Shown here one piece after another: positions 15,129-22,388 of a stretch of DNA of 22,586 bases (position 1 is the first letter of the stretch; each line of letters starts with the position of its first letter). Both the position numbers and the translations under genes were made by a program. This DNA comes from an uncultured Eggerthellaceae bacterium (GTDB lineage: Bacteria > Actinomycetota > Coriobacteriia > Coriobacteriales > Eggerthellaceae), in contig CAKTYF010000022.1 of the NCBI GenBank assembly GCA_934631995.1, forward strand, positions 1 to 22,586, given 5' to 3'. The notes beneath the pieces are model-generated. The model saw nothing but the letters and a program-made list of their open reading frames with translations, was not told the DNA's origin and made no database searches.

Positions 15129-16031
15129 CTACAAATCCAGCCCGTCATCAACGGCAAGCCCCTGCGCCAACTCCATGAGAAGCGCCGTTGCCTCCACAGA
15201 ACCGCGCGCCGAGCACTCCGCCGCCGCGCGCAATGCCGCATCCTTCGTTATGAGCTGGTTCTTCGCAATAAATTTGAGCGTTTCGGCATCATAGCCAAGC
15301 GCCGCGCACACCTTATCGCCCTGCTCGCGCAAGAAGCGGCGGCAATCGGTATCAAGCGCGTTGGGTCCCGCTGCAAGCGGCGCGTCACCCGCTGCACCCC
15401 CCGCCGCAGCAAGCCACGCGCGCCATGCCACGTGAATCTCGGGCGGAATAGCACGCGGGACCGGCGCGGGAAACGGCTCATCTTTTCGAAGCGGCGGGCG
15501 AAACTCATTGTTCAGAAGCGCGGGCGGAATCACTCGACCACCCAACGTGACGGATTCCAAGCGCTTGCAACCCCAGAACGCGCGCTCGCCCAACGTGGTA
15601 ACGCTTGCAGGCATATTCACTCTACGCAGGAAGGCACAACCTGAAAACGTGAGCTGTTCAATAGTTTCAAGATGTGAAGGAAGCTCAATTTCTTCCAACA
15701 TGCGACAAATGCGAAATGCTTCTTCGCCAATGAACGTCACGCTCTGCGGAATAACCACTTTCTGCAGTGACGTGCAGTAATAAAACGCCCACCGCGAAAT
15801 TGTTGTCACGCCATCGGGAATTATGACCGTTTTCACAAACGGATTGCCTGCAAACGCACTCGGTCCAATCATGCGCACGCTCGCGGGAATCGCAATATCG
15901 CGCTCCTTGCCTTTGTACTTTACCAGCACATTGTCGCTGATGGTAAAGCCGTCTTGATACACCACGCCTTGCATGCGGTCGGTTACTTCGGAATCGTCAC
16001 CGTAATGCGCTATTACCGTTTCATAAATCAT
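15129..16031 (-). CDS. BspA-type leucine-rich repeat (LRR_5) protein, no signal peptide
   Basis: 300-aa protein. Residues ~25-170 hold five LRR_5/TpLRR repeats of about 23 residues, recognisable by the units IPASVRMIGPSAFAG, IPDGVTTISRWAFYYC, IPQSVTFIGEEAFRIC, LPSHLETIEQLTFSGC and MPASVTTLGERAFWGC. An Ala-rich linker (WLAAAGGAAGDAPLAAG) and a helical C-terminal region with a repeat-like end (AALRAAAECSARGSVEATALLMEL) follow. There is no signal peptide, transmembrane helix or sorting motif, so it should be cytoplasmic, unlike most BspA-like surface proteins. The start ATG at 16031 has no strong Shine-Dalgarno and the upstream DNA is AT-rich. Function unknown; LRRs usually bind proteins. Confidence 0.85.
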   Translation of the reverse strand: MIYETVIAHYGDDSEVTDRMQGVVYQDGFTISDNVLVKYKGKERDIAIPASVRMIGPSAFAGNPFVKTVIIPDGVTTISRWAFYYCTSLQKVVIPQSVTFIGEEAFRICRMLEEIELPSHLETIEQLTFSGCAFLRRVNMPASVTTLGERAFWGCKRLESVTLGGRVIPPALLNNEFRPPLRKDEPFPAPVPRAIPPEIHVAWRAWLAAAGGAAGDAPLAAGPNALDTDCRRFLREQGDKVCAALGYDAETLKFIAKNQLITKDAALRAAAECSARGSVEATALLMELAQGLAVDDGLDL

Positions 16032-16555
16032 AGAATCATAGTTTCTCTGAATATAACATAAAATGTTTTACTTTATATTTCGAAGGCGATGCGTTTGCGC
16101 CATTTGCGTTGACGTTAGCGCCGCTCTTCTGCATAATATACCAGCTGCGTGAGGTTTTTCTTGCTGGGTTTTCGTTTCCTGCGCACGCACGGCTTCTGTG
16201 CGCGACAGGGCACGCATGAGAGCACGCCTTGAAGCATACGGAACAAATACAAGGCAACGACCTTGGTATATACCGTCTGCCTTCACATTATCACCACCAC
16301 TTCGAAACCGCTCCGCAACAAATTCGGACGCTTTCTTTACCATCGACCACCAAATGGAACGTTAAAAAACTCTTTAGCACCCAAAGTCACCATCTAAATC
16401 ATCTGAGCCGCAAAAAACCTCCTATAGGTTATAGTTTGCAACGTACGAGAGGCAATCAATTTTAAAGCTCGCGCACATTTGATTCAGAAATACCCCCCTT
16501 CCTGTCTGGATCATAGATATGTAGCGTTACTGCTTCCCCAGCCTTTCCAAAAGTA
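16032..16555. other. Long intergenic region without convincing gene
   Basis: About 520 nt of the gap between the LRR gene and murT-gatD. Short open frames here (for example minus 16068-16343, 91 codons) show no recognisable domain. Seen are small palindromes: AACAT-AAA-ATGTT (16055-16067) just upstream of the LRR gene, GGTATATACC (16265-16274) and AACCT-N5-AGGTT (16416-16430). C-rich patches appear at 16493-16502. Confidence 0.5.
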
Positions 16556-16594
16556 GCCCTGCCTTCCCCCTCCCTCCTGGCAGGGCTTTTCTTT
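16556..16594 (+). terminator. Intrinsic terminator with C-rich loop (end of a possible small RNA or leader)
   Basis: GCCCTGCC (16556-16563) and GGCAGGGC (16579-16586) form a perfect 8-bp stem enclosing a 15-nt C/T loop (TTCCCCCTCCCTCCT), followed by TTTTCTTT. No plus-strand gene ends upstream, so it would terminate either an unannotated RNA or the leader of murT-gatD, which starts 140 nt further on. The right arm can instead pair with GCCCTG at 16595-16600, an alternative hairpin CAGGGC-N8-GCCCTG. Confidence 0.6.
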
Positions 16595-16734
16595 GCCCTG
16601 AAACCCCAACAGCATGCTCTGTGTTTGTTTTCCTGCTCCGTCCAAATGAAACAGACTCGCAATAGTGCGCGCGTAAAATCGGCAAGTGTTTAGGTATGAA
16701 CTTGTACGAAAAGCGAAAAAGGAAGGCATACAGC

Positions 16735-19074
16735 GTGAGTTTCTCAGAGAAAATCGCACGATGCGCAGCGGATGCGTCGCGGCGGATTCTGCGTGACGTT
16801 TTTCATCGCGATGCCGCCAATTTTCCGGGCAAAATAGGCCTCTACCTGGACTCATCGCTTATTTCTCATGCCGCGCGCAATCTGGAATACGGATCGATTT
16901 GCGTTGTGGGCACAAACGGCAAAACAACCACCACAAACCTTATCGCGAACGCGCTTGAAGCAGCGGGGCTTTCCGTATGCTGCAACCGAACGGGAGCAAA
17001 CCTTGATTCCGGCGTGGCATCTGCCCTGCTTGAGCAAGGGCAGGCTCAATGGGCTGTTCTGGAATGCGATGAGCTATGGCTTGTCCATGTGCTTCCCCAG
17101 CTGCAAAGTAAATACGTGTTGCTCCTTGACCTTTTTCGCGATCAGCTGGACCGTGCCGGAGAAATTGAACTTGTTCAGAAAAGCATTGTTTCGGCGCTTG
17201 AGTTGTCACCGCGAACTACACTTATCTACAACGCCGACGATCCGCTGTGCACCGCTGTTGCCCAAACGGCTCCCAACAAAAGCATTGCTTTCGGCGTGCA
17301 GGAAAGCATGGGGCTCGCGCAGAATTCTGTAGCCGATGCTCAGATTTGCCAGCGCTGCTCAAGCACGCTTGCCTACGAATACCATCAATATGGCCAGTTG
17401 GGAAGCTATTACTGCCCAACGTGCGGATTTACGCGCCCCAAGCTTGATTTCGCTGCCGAGCAAGTTGCTTTGAGCGCCCTGGGCGTAGATTTCACACTGT
17501 CCATACGTTGCGCAGCCGGGCAAACCGGCAAAAGCACGCAATCCCTGCGCGTGTCGGCAAATCTTCCTGGTTCTTATATGGTTTACAACTTGACTGCAGC
17601 CGCCGTGGCAGCAACGCTTCTGGGCTGTCCGCCCAGCGCGATTCAACAGGCAATAGGATCGTTCATGCCGCAAAACGGTCGTCTGGAACGCTTGCGCATT
17701 GGGCGCCACGACGTACTGCTGAACCTGGCGAAAAACCCTACGGGAATGAATCAGAATCTTCGCATTGCCCTGAATGATAAGCGGCCTTTTGCGCTGGTTG
17801 TTTTCATCAACGATAAAGAAGCCGATGGACACGATGTTTCGTGGTTGTGGGACGTTGATTTCGAGGAGCTTGCAACGCGATCTGACATTTGCGTTTTTGC
17901 AGGTGGAATCCGCAGAAACGACTTACAGGTTCGTTTGAAATACGCGGGCGTAAACGCACAGCTGCTCGAATCCGCGCGCGATTTAATCTCGGTATCCGAA
18001 GACGCTTTGGGCAGCGAATGCCCCATGTACGCCATTGCGAACTACACTGCACTGCCATCGGCGAAAGGCGCCTTGGAAACGCTTGCTCAGGGCGTCGAGC
18101 AGCCTGTTTGCGAGTCTGCATCCAAGGACGATGCACCCGCTTCGTCCGCAGATTCGTCCGCGAATCCTGCGACTCCCGCGACAGGCGCCCCTGGCACGGT
18201 CGCGACCGCAATCCCCTGCACCAGCGCGCACGTCTTTGCAGGCACGCCCACGTCTGCGGCCGCAAACGTTGCAGCCGGCACCGGTCCCGCAACGCCCATC
18301 CCCTCCTGCAACACCGCAGCAGACGACAAACCCTTGGTCATCGCCCACCTCTTCCCCAAGCTTTTGAACCTCTACGGCGATAGCGGCAACGTGACCATTC
18401 TAAGAAAACGTCTTGCTTGGCGCGGAATCCCTGTCCAGGTGCGCGTTATAGACGAAACGACTCCGTTCGATTTAACTGATGTTGACCTGGTGTTCTTAGG
18501 GGGCGCGCCCGACCGCGAAGAGGAAATTGCGGCGCAGCATATTGGGGAACACGCCAAGAAACTTGCCGCGTTTATCAATGCCGGCGGCGTGTGCCTTGCC
18601 ATCTGCGGCGGATATCAAATGCTGGGGCGCAGCTGGCTGCTCAACGGAAAAACCGTGCCCGGTCTGGGACTTGGCGCGTTTGAAACGCGACGCGCGGGAG
18701 ATGCGCATGATCGCTTGGTGGGAAACATTGCGCTGCAAGTCACCGACATTGCGCAGCCAGTCATCGGGTACGAAAACCATGCAGGACGCACGTACCTTAG
18801 TTCCGATACCCAAGCGTTTGGCCAGGTCATATCGAAAACAGGATGCGGAAACAACGACACGAAGAAAACCGACGGTTACCAGAGCGGAAATCTGATAGGC
18901 ACGTACCTGCACGGTCCGCTGTTGGCGAAAAACCCGGAGCTGGCTGACACGTTGCTGCAGCGCGCGCTTGACCATTGGGCCGCGCGTTGGAATAAGCCGG
19001 CACCGCAACTTGAACCGCTTGATGACACCGCTGAGCTGCAAGCGAACGCATTCATGGCGGCGCGTCTGCTGTGA
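16735..19074 (+). CDS. murT-gatD: Fused MurT-GatD lipid II isoglutaminyl synthase (single polypeptide)
   Basis: 779-aa fusion of the two subunits that amidate the D-Glu of lipid II to D-isoglutamine at the cytoplasmic membrane. The N-terminal MurT part (about residues 1-450) has the Mur-ligase ATP loop VGTNGKTTTTN (near 59), a zinc-ribbon with Cys205-x2-Cys208-x18-Cys227-x2-Cys230, and LAKNPTGMNQNLR of the MurT C-terminal domain. A low-complexity Ala/Thr/Pro/Ser linker (about 455-532) leads to the GatD glutaminase (533-779), with IAHLFPKLLNLYGDSGN, nucleophile Cys624 in LAICGGYQML and His726 in YLHGPL. In known systems murT and gatD are usually separate, overlapping genes. GTG at 16735 is preferred (GGAAGG 8 nt upstream); the ATG at 16696 adds 13 basic residues with a weak site. 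The glutamine-dependent asnB gene follows. Confidence 0.93.
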   Translation: MSFSEKIARCAADASRRILRDVFHRDAANFPGKIGLYLDSSLISHAARNLEYGSICVVGTNGKTTTTNLIANALEAAGLSVCCNRTGANLDSGVASALLEQGQAQWAVLECDELWLVHVLPQLQSKYVLLLDLFRDQLDRAGEIELVQKSIVSALELSPRTTLIYNADDPLCTAVAQTAPNKSIAFGVQESMGLAQNSVADAQICQRCSSTLAYEYHQYGQLGSYYCPTCGFTRPKLDFAAEQVALSALGVDFTLSIRCAAGQTGKSTQSLRVSANLPGSYMVYNLTAAAVAATLLGCPPSAIQQAIGSFMPQNGRLERLRIGRHDVLLNLAKNPTGMNQNLRIALNDKRPFALVVFINDKEADGHDVSWLWDVDFEELATRSDICVFAGGIRRNDLQVRLKYAGVNAQLLESARDLISVSEDALGSECPMYAIANYTALPSAKGALETLAQGVEQPVCESASKDDAPASSADSSANPATPATGAPGTVATAIPCTSAHVFAGTPTSAAANVAAGTGPATPIPSCNTAADDKPLVIAHLFPKLLNLYGDSGNVTILRKRLAWRGIPVQVRVIDETTPFDLTDVDLVFLGGAPDREEEIAAQHIGEHAKKLAAFINAGGVCLAICGGYQMLGRSWLLNGKTVPGLGLGAFETRRAGDAHDRLVGNIALQVTDIAQPVIGYENHAGRTYLSSDTQAFGQVISKTGCGNNDTKKTDGYQSGNLIGTYLHGPLLAKNPELADTLLQRALDHWAARWNKPAPQLEPLDDTAELQANAFMAARLL

Positions 19075-19213
19075 TACCACGGCGCGATAGACACTGCGCA
19101 TAGACGGAGTGGCAGCCGTTTTCCGCAAGCATGCGCAAATGAGCAGCAAAAAAGTTGACACGAATAAAAACGATCGTCGCAAAACAAGTGGCGAACCGAA
19201 AAGGAGCAATAGT

Positions 19214-21163
19214 ATGTGTGGGATATGCGGTTTCACAAATGCGCAGGATGCCGACCAGGGCATCCTTAAAACGATGTGCGACATCATGGCACATCGCGGC
19301 CCCGATGGCGAGGGACAATACCTGGCTGACGGCATAGCGCTGGGACATCGGCGTCTTTCGCTGGTTGACCTCGAAAACGGCAACCAGCCCATGGTGCGCG
19401 CGACCGGCGCGCATGCATCGGCAGTCACTTCCCCTGCTCGCACGCCCACGGGCGAGCCTTGCAACCCTGAAACATGCATGCAGCGCGGCGATTACGTTAT
19501 TGTCTTCAACGGAGAAATCTACAATTACCAGGACTTACGCACGGAGCTTGCCCAGATGGGCTGGGAATTTGCAACGCATTCCGACACCGAGGTTTTGCTG
19601 GTAAGCTACCTGCAATGGGGCAAAACCATGCTGCAGCGCTTGCGCGGCATGTTCGCCTTCGCCCTTTGGGATGCACGCAACAAAGAGCTTTTCTGCGCAC
19701 GCGACTTCTTCGGCATCAAGCCGTTTTATTACACGCAGCAGCAGGGGCAATTCATCTTTGCAAGCGAGATTAAAAGCATTTTGGAGCACCCTGCCTATCA
19801 TCGCAAGCTCAATAGAAAAGCACTTGAACAGTACTTGTGCTTCCAATTCTCGGCGCTGCCTGAAACGTTTTTCAAGGGCGTGTTCAAGCTTCCGCCTGCT
19901 CATTGCCTGACGGTTCACGCCAATGGCTCCCTGGAAATGGAGCGCTATTGGCAGCCTGAGTTTTGTTCCGACAGCACGCGCTCCGAAGAAGCGACCGTTG
20001 ACGCCATTGACCAGGCCATGCGTGAAAGCGTGCGCTATCACAACGTAGCCGATGTTGAAGTGGGATCATTTCTGAGCAGCGGCATTGACTCTAGCTACAT
20101 GGCAGCGTGTCTTGCCAAAGAGAACCCTGCCATCAAGACGTTTACCGTGGGATTCGCCGAGTACCAAGGCGAGCGCGACGAGATTTCGTGGGCGCAAGAA
20201 TTAGCCGATGAACTGGGTGTTTCAAACGCAAGCCACCACATTACCGAGCCTGAATATTGGGAGAGCCTGCCGCGCGTTCAATGGCACATGGACGAGCCGT
20301 GCGCCGATCCCAGCGCCGTTGCGCTGTACTTTGTTGATAAACTGGCAGCAATGCAGGTCAAAGCAGTGCTTTCAGGCGAGGGAGCCGATGAATTCTTCGG
20401 CGGCTATAAAATCTACCAAACGCCATTCGCAAATGCCCATGTGGCAGGCCTGCCAAAGCCGCTTTTGCAGGCAGGAGCGCATTTGGCAAGCGCGCTGCAC
20501 CTGCGCGGCGCAAATTATCTGAACCGCGCAAGCCACACCGTGGAGGACTGGTATTACACGAATGCAAATGGCGTTGCGTTTTCACCCGAAGAACGTGCGG
20601 CGCTTTTGAAGGAGCCAGTAAGCGTGGGCGACCCACAGGACTTGGTGGCGCCAACGTATGCGGAAGCAGTTGCCCAAAATCTTGATGAGACAACGCGTAT
20701 GCAGTACCTTGACCTGCACTTTTGGCTTGTTGGCGATATCTTGCTCAAAACCGACAAGATGTCCATGGCGCACTCCCTGGAAAGCCGCGTGCCATTCCTT
20801 GACCGTGGCGTATTCGACCTTGCGCGCACCATTCCTACCCCGCTGAAAACGAACGAACATCAGACGAAGATTGCACTGCGAGAAGCCGCCGAGCGCGCAA
20901 TCCCCCCACAATGGGCCCAGAAGGAAAAGCTTGGATTCCCCGTGCCGGTGGTCAACTGGCTTCGCGAAGACCGCTATTACCAGCAGGTAAAAGAGTGGTT
21001 CACCGGACCTGAAGCGCAACAGTTTTTCAATGTTGATCAGCTGCTCAAGCTGCTGGACGACCATCGCGCCGGCGCCGATAACAGCCGAAAGATCTGGATT
21101 TGCTTCATGTTCCTTATGTGGTATCGCATTTTCTTTACAGAGCAGAGCGTAAAGAGTAATTGA
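19214..21163 (+). CDS. asnB: Glutamine-hydrolysing asparagine synthetase family protein (AsnB/LtsA type)
   Basis: 649-aa amidotransferase. The N-terminal class II glutaminase has nucleophile Cys2 (MCGICGF), RGPDGEG, FNGEIYNY and SDTEVLL; the C-terminal synthetase domain has the ATP-pyrophosphatase motif LSSGIDSSY (about residue 286), GEGADEFFGGY and the SLESRVPFLD segment. The start ATG at 19214 is fixed by AAGGAG 7 nt upstream and by the need for Cys2; a longer in-frame form is artefactual. A ~30-residue low-complexity insert (about 60-90) interrupts the glutaminase domain. The size matches LtsA of corynebacteria and AsnB1 of lactobacilli, which amidate meso-diaminopimelate in peptidoglycan, so next to MurT-GatD that role is possible; free asparagine synthesis is the default alternative. 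Confidence 0.94.
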   Translation: MCGICGFTNAQDADQGILKTMCDIMAHRGPDGEGQYLADGIALGHRRLSLVDLENGNQPMVRATGAHASAVTSPARTPTGEPCNPETCMQRGDYVIVFNGEIYNYQDLRTELAQMGWEFATHSDTEVLLVSYLQWGKTMLQRLRGMFAFALWDARNKELFCARDFFGIKPFYYTQQQGQFIFASEIKSILEHPAYHRKLNRKALEQYLCFQFSALPETFFKGVFKLPPAHCLTVHANGSLEMERYWQPEFCSDSTRSEEATVDAIDQAMRESVRYHNVADVEVGSFLSSGIDSSYMAACLAKENPAIKTFTVGFAEYQGERDEISWAQELADELGVSNASHHITEPEYWESLPRVQWHMDEPCADPSAVALYFVDKLAAMQVKAVLSGEGADEFFGGYKIYQTPFANAHVAGLPKPLLQAGAHLASALHLRGANYLNRASHTVEDWYYTNANGVAFSPEERAALLKEPVSVGDPQDLVAPTYAEAVAQNLDETTRMQYLDLHFWLVGDILLKTDKMSMAHSLESRVPFLDRGVFDLARTIPTPLKTNEHQTKIALREAAERAIPPQWAQKEKLGFPVPVVNWLREDRYYQQVKEWFTGPEAQQFFNVDQLLKLLDDHRAGADNSRKIWICFMFLMWYRIFFTEQSVKSN

Positions 21164-21342
21164 TGTCACGTTTTGCCGGGATTATCCAATAGTGTTTGTC
21201 TGGCAAAAGACACAGAGGGTTTGAACTAAAACCACAGGCGAGGCTATACTCATTGGCTCTTACCCACCAAAACAAATCGCGAGTTCGATCAAAAAACCAG
21301 GAACAAAGGGCGCTACCCCACAGATTTCGGCTGAAAAAAGTA
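21164..21342. other. Spacer after asnB, no gene recognised
   Basis: A TTTTGCC (21171-21177) / GGCAAAA (21202-21208) inverted repeat with a 24-nt loop lies just after the asnB stop but lacks a T-run. A short open frame on the plus strand (from 21196) runs through the palindromes and has no features of a real protein. Confidence 0.4.
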
Positions 21343-21385
21343 AAAATAGGAGGAAATCAAGTTTTTTATGATTTTCTCCTATTTT
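21343..21385. repeat. Palindromic element copy 1 (AAAATAGGAGG family)
   Basis: Left arm AAAATAGGAGGAAATCA (21343-21359) and right arm TGATTTTCTCCTATTTT (21369-21385) pair over 17 bp with a single G-T position; loop of 9 nt. It could act as a terminator of asnB on the plus strand. Confidence 0.75.
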
Positions 21386-21405
21386 CAATACATTTCTTAG
21401 ACATG

Positions 21406-21446
21406 AAATAGGAGGAAATTTAATTTTTTTAAATTTCCTCCTATTT
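21406..21446. repeat. Palindromic element copy 2 (perfect 18-bp stem)
   Basis: AAATAGGAGGAAATTTAA (21406-21423) and TTAAATTTCCTCCTATTT (21429-21446) are perfectly complementary around TTTTT and are followed by TTT. Shares the outer 14 nt with copy 1. Confidence 0.78.
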
Positions 21447-21515
21447 TTTCCACTGAAACGAAGCCGTGCAAGAAGAAAACATCAATAACCAGCGTTAGAT
21501 TCGGCAAAAAACGTC

Positions 21516-21561
21516 AAAATGATAGGAGATTTTTGAGTTTTTTTTGATTTTCTCCTATTTT
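21516..21561. repeat. Palindromic element copy 3 (degenerate, inverted orientation)
   Basis: ATAGGAGA (21522-21529) and TCTCCTAT (21551-21558) pair over 8 bp. Read on the minus strand it begins AAAATAGGAGAAAATC and aligns with copy 4, so the element has an orientation and this copy is inverted. Confidence 0.6.
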
Positions 21562-21580
21562 GCATTTAACCGTGCTCGCA

Positions 21581-21622
21581 AAAATAGGAGGAAATCGAGT
21601 TTTTTCAAAAAATCTCCTATTT
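21581..21622. repeat. Palindromic element copy 4
   Basis: AAATAGGAG (21582-21590) and CTCCTATTT (21614-21622) pair over 9 bp; the inner part (GAAATCGAGTTTTTTC) matches copy 1 closely. It lies 26 nt beyond the niaR stop and, on the minus strand, ends in CTCCTATTTTTG, so it could terminate niaR. Confidence 0.68.
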
Positions 21623-21647
21623 CAAGAAAAACGAAGCCCGTGATTAG

Positions 21648-22388
21648 CTACGAAAACAGCTCCTGCGCTTCATAATCTGTAAGCGGTGCTAAAAATCCTT
21701 TTTCTTCAAGGGCAGAAATGATCTCATCAACGATATCGTCTGATGCCGCACTTATATGATGAAAGTGATACCCATCGGTCACGGTAGAGAGGGGAGCCGA
21801 AATGCCCTGGTTCAAATCGGACAGGAACTGACGCACATCGCGACGGCTCTTCACGTCAAGCGGAGCCGACAACCTGCCATACGTGCGGTGATTCACCATA
21901 ACGTCAACCACGCATCCACCCAGGTCAACAATGGCGTCTAACTCGTCCTCAATTTGCTCGGGCGTATGGCGAACTTTGACCAGTCGAACTACCTGAGTGC
22001 TTGATCGCCTAAGAACATAACCTCGGTTCGTGGAAACAATATCATGGCCGCACGCACGCAGCAGAGCAACATCCGTCACAATAACCTGCCTGCTAACCTG
22101 CAATTTCTCTCCCAGCGCTTGGCCGGAAATCGGCTTTGACGCCTCTTGCAGAAGTGAGACGATTTGGGTACGCCGAACATCACCAGTAACGCTGGGTGCG
22201 CCCAACGGCGCCGGCTGCCCCGCCGGTGCGTCGGCACCGGGTGCGGCACTGTCGGGCGCGGCGCTCATTGCGGGCAACGCAGTTCGCGCGGCACCCGAAG
22301 CCTCTCCTGGCACCGCGCCCGCTCGTACGTCCACCGCGCCGACTATTTCATTAGCCACTCCGACCTGGTCTTTATCCGTATGCTCCAT
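21648..22388 (-). CDS. niaR: NiaR-type (HTH_11 + 3H domain) nicotinate-responsive repressor
   Basis: 246-aa regulator. After a ~70-residue Ala/Pro/Gly-rich N-terminal extension, a biotin-repressor-like HTH (about 75-125: IVSLLQEASKPISGQALGE, then QVSRQVIVTDVALLRACG) leads to a 3H domain. Its metal/ligand residues are visible with the spacing known for the family: His141, Glu149, His208 and His210 (RHTPEQIEDE and DGYHFHH). Related proteins (NiaR/YrxA) repress NAD-synthesis and niacin-uptake genes in response to nicotinic acid. I chose ATG at 22388, whose A is shared with the TAA of the upstream gene (TAATG) and which has GGAG 8 nt before it; this indicates translational coupling. The N-terminal extension is not usual for the family. 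Confidence 0.9.
   Translation of the reverse strand: MEHTDKDQVGVANEIVGAVDVRAGAVPGEASGAARTALPAMSAAPDSAAPGADAPAGQPAPLGAPSVTGDVRRTQIVSLLQEASKPISGQALGEKLQVSRQVIVTDVALLRACGHDIVSTNRGYVLRRSSTQVVRLVKVRHTPEQIEDELDAIVDLGGCVVDVMVNHRTYGRLSAPLDVKSRRDVRQFLSDLNQGISAPLSTVTDGYHFHHISAASDDIVDEIISALEEKGFLAPLTDYEAQELFS

Noticed and set aside
16068..16343. Minus-strand open frame of 91 codons upstream of the LRR gene
   Set aside because: Begins MVKKASEFVAERF with a GGTGG-like site, so it is not impossible, but there is no recognisable domain and the composition looks non-coding; left unannotated.
18496..19479. 327-codon minus-strand open frame
   Set aside because: Antisense to GatD and the start of asnB; those genes have catalytic motifs on the plus strand.
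21275..21305. GCGAGTTCGATC resembling a tRNA T-loop
   Set aside because: Flanking bases do not form the T-stem or an acceptor stem, and no anticodon arm can be drawn; not a tRNA.
21196..21411. 71-codon plus-strand open frame after asnB
   Set aside because: Runs through two of the palindromic elements, and has no domain or convincing start.
21343..21622. Possibility that the four palindromes are a CRISPR array
   Set aside because: Spacing is irregular (about 63, 110 and 65 nt), one copy is inverted, repeats differ internally, and no cas genes are nearby.
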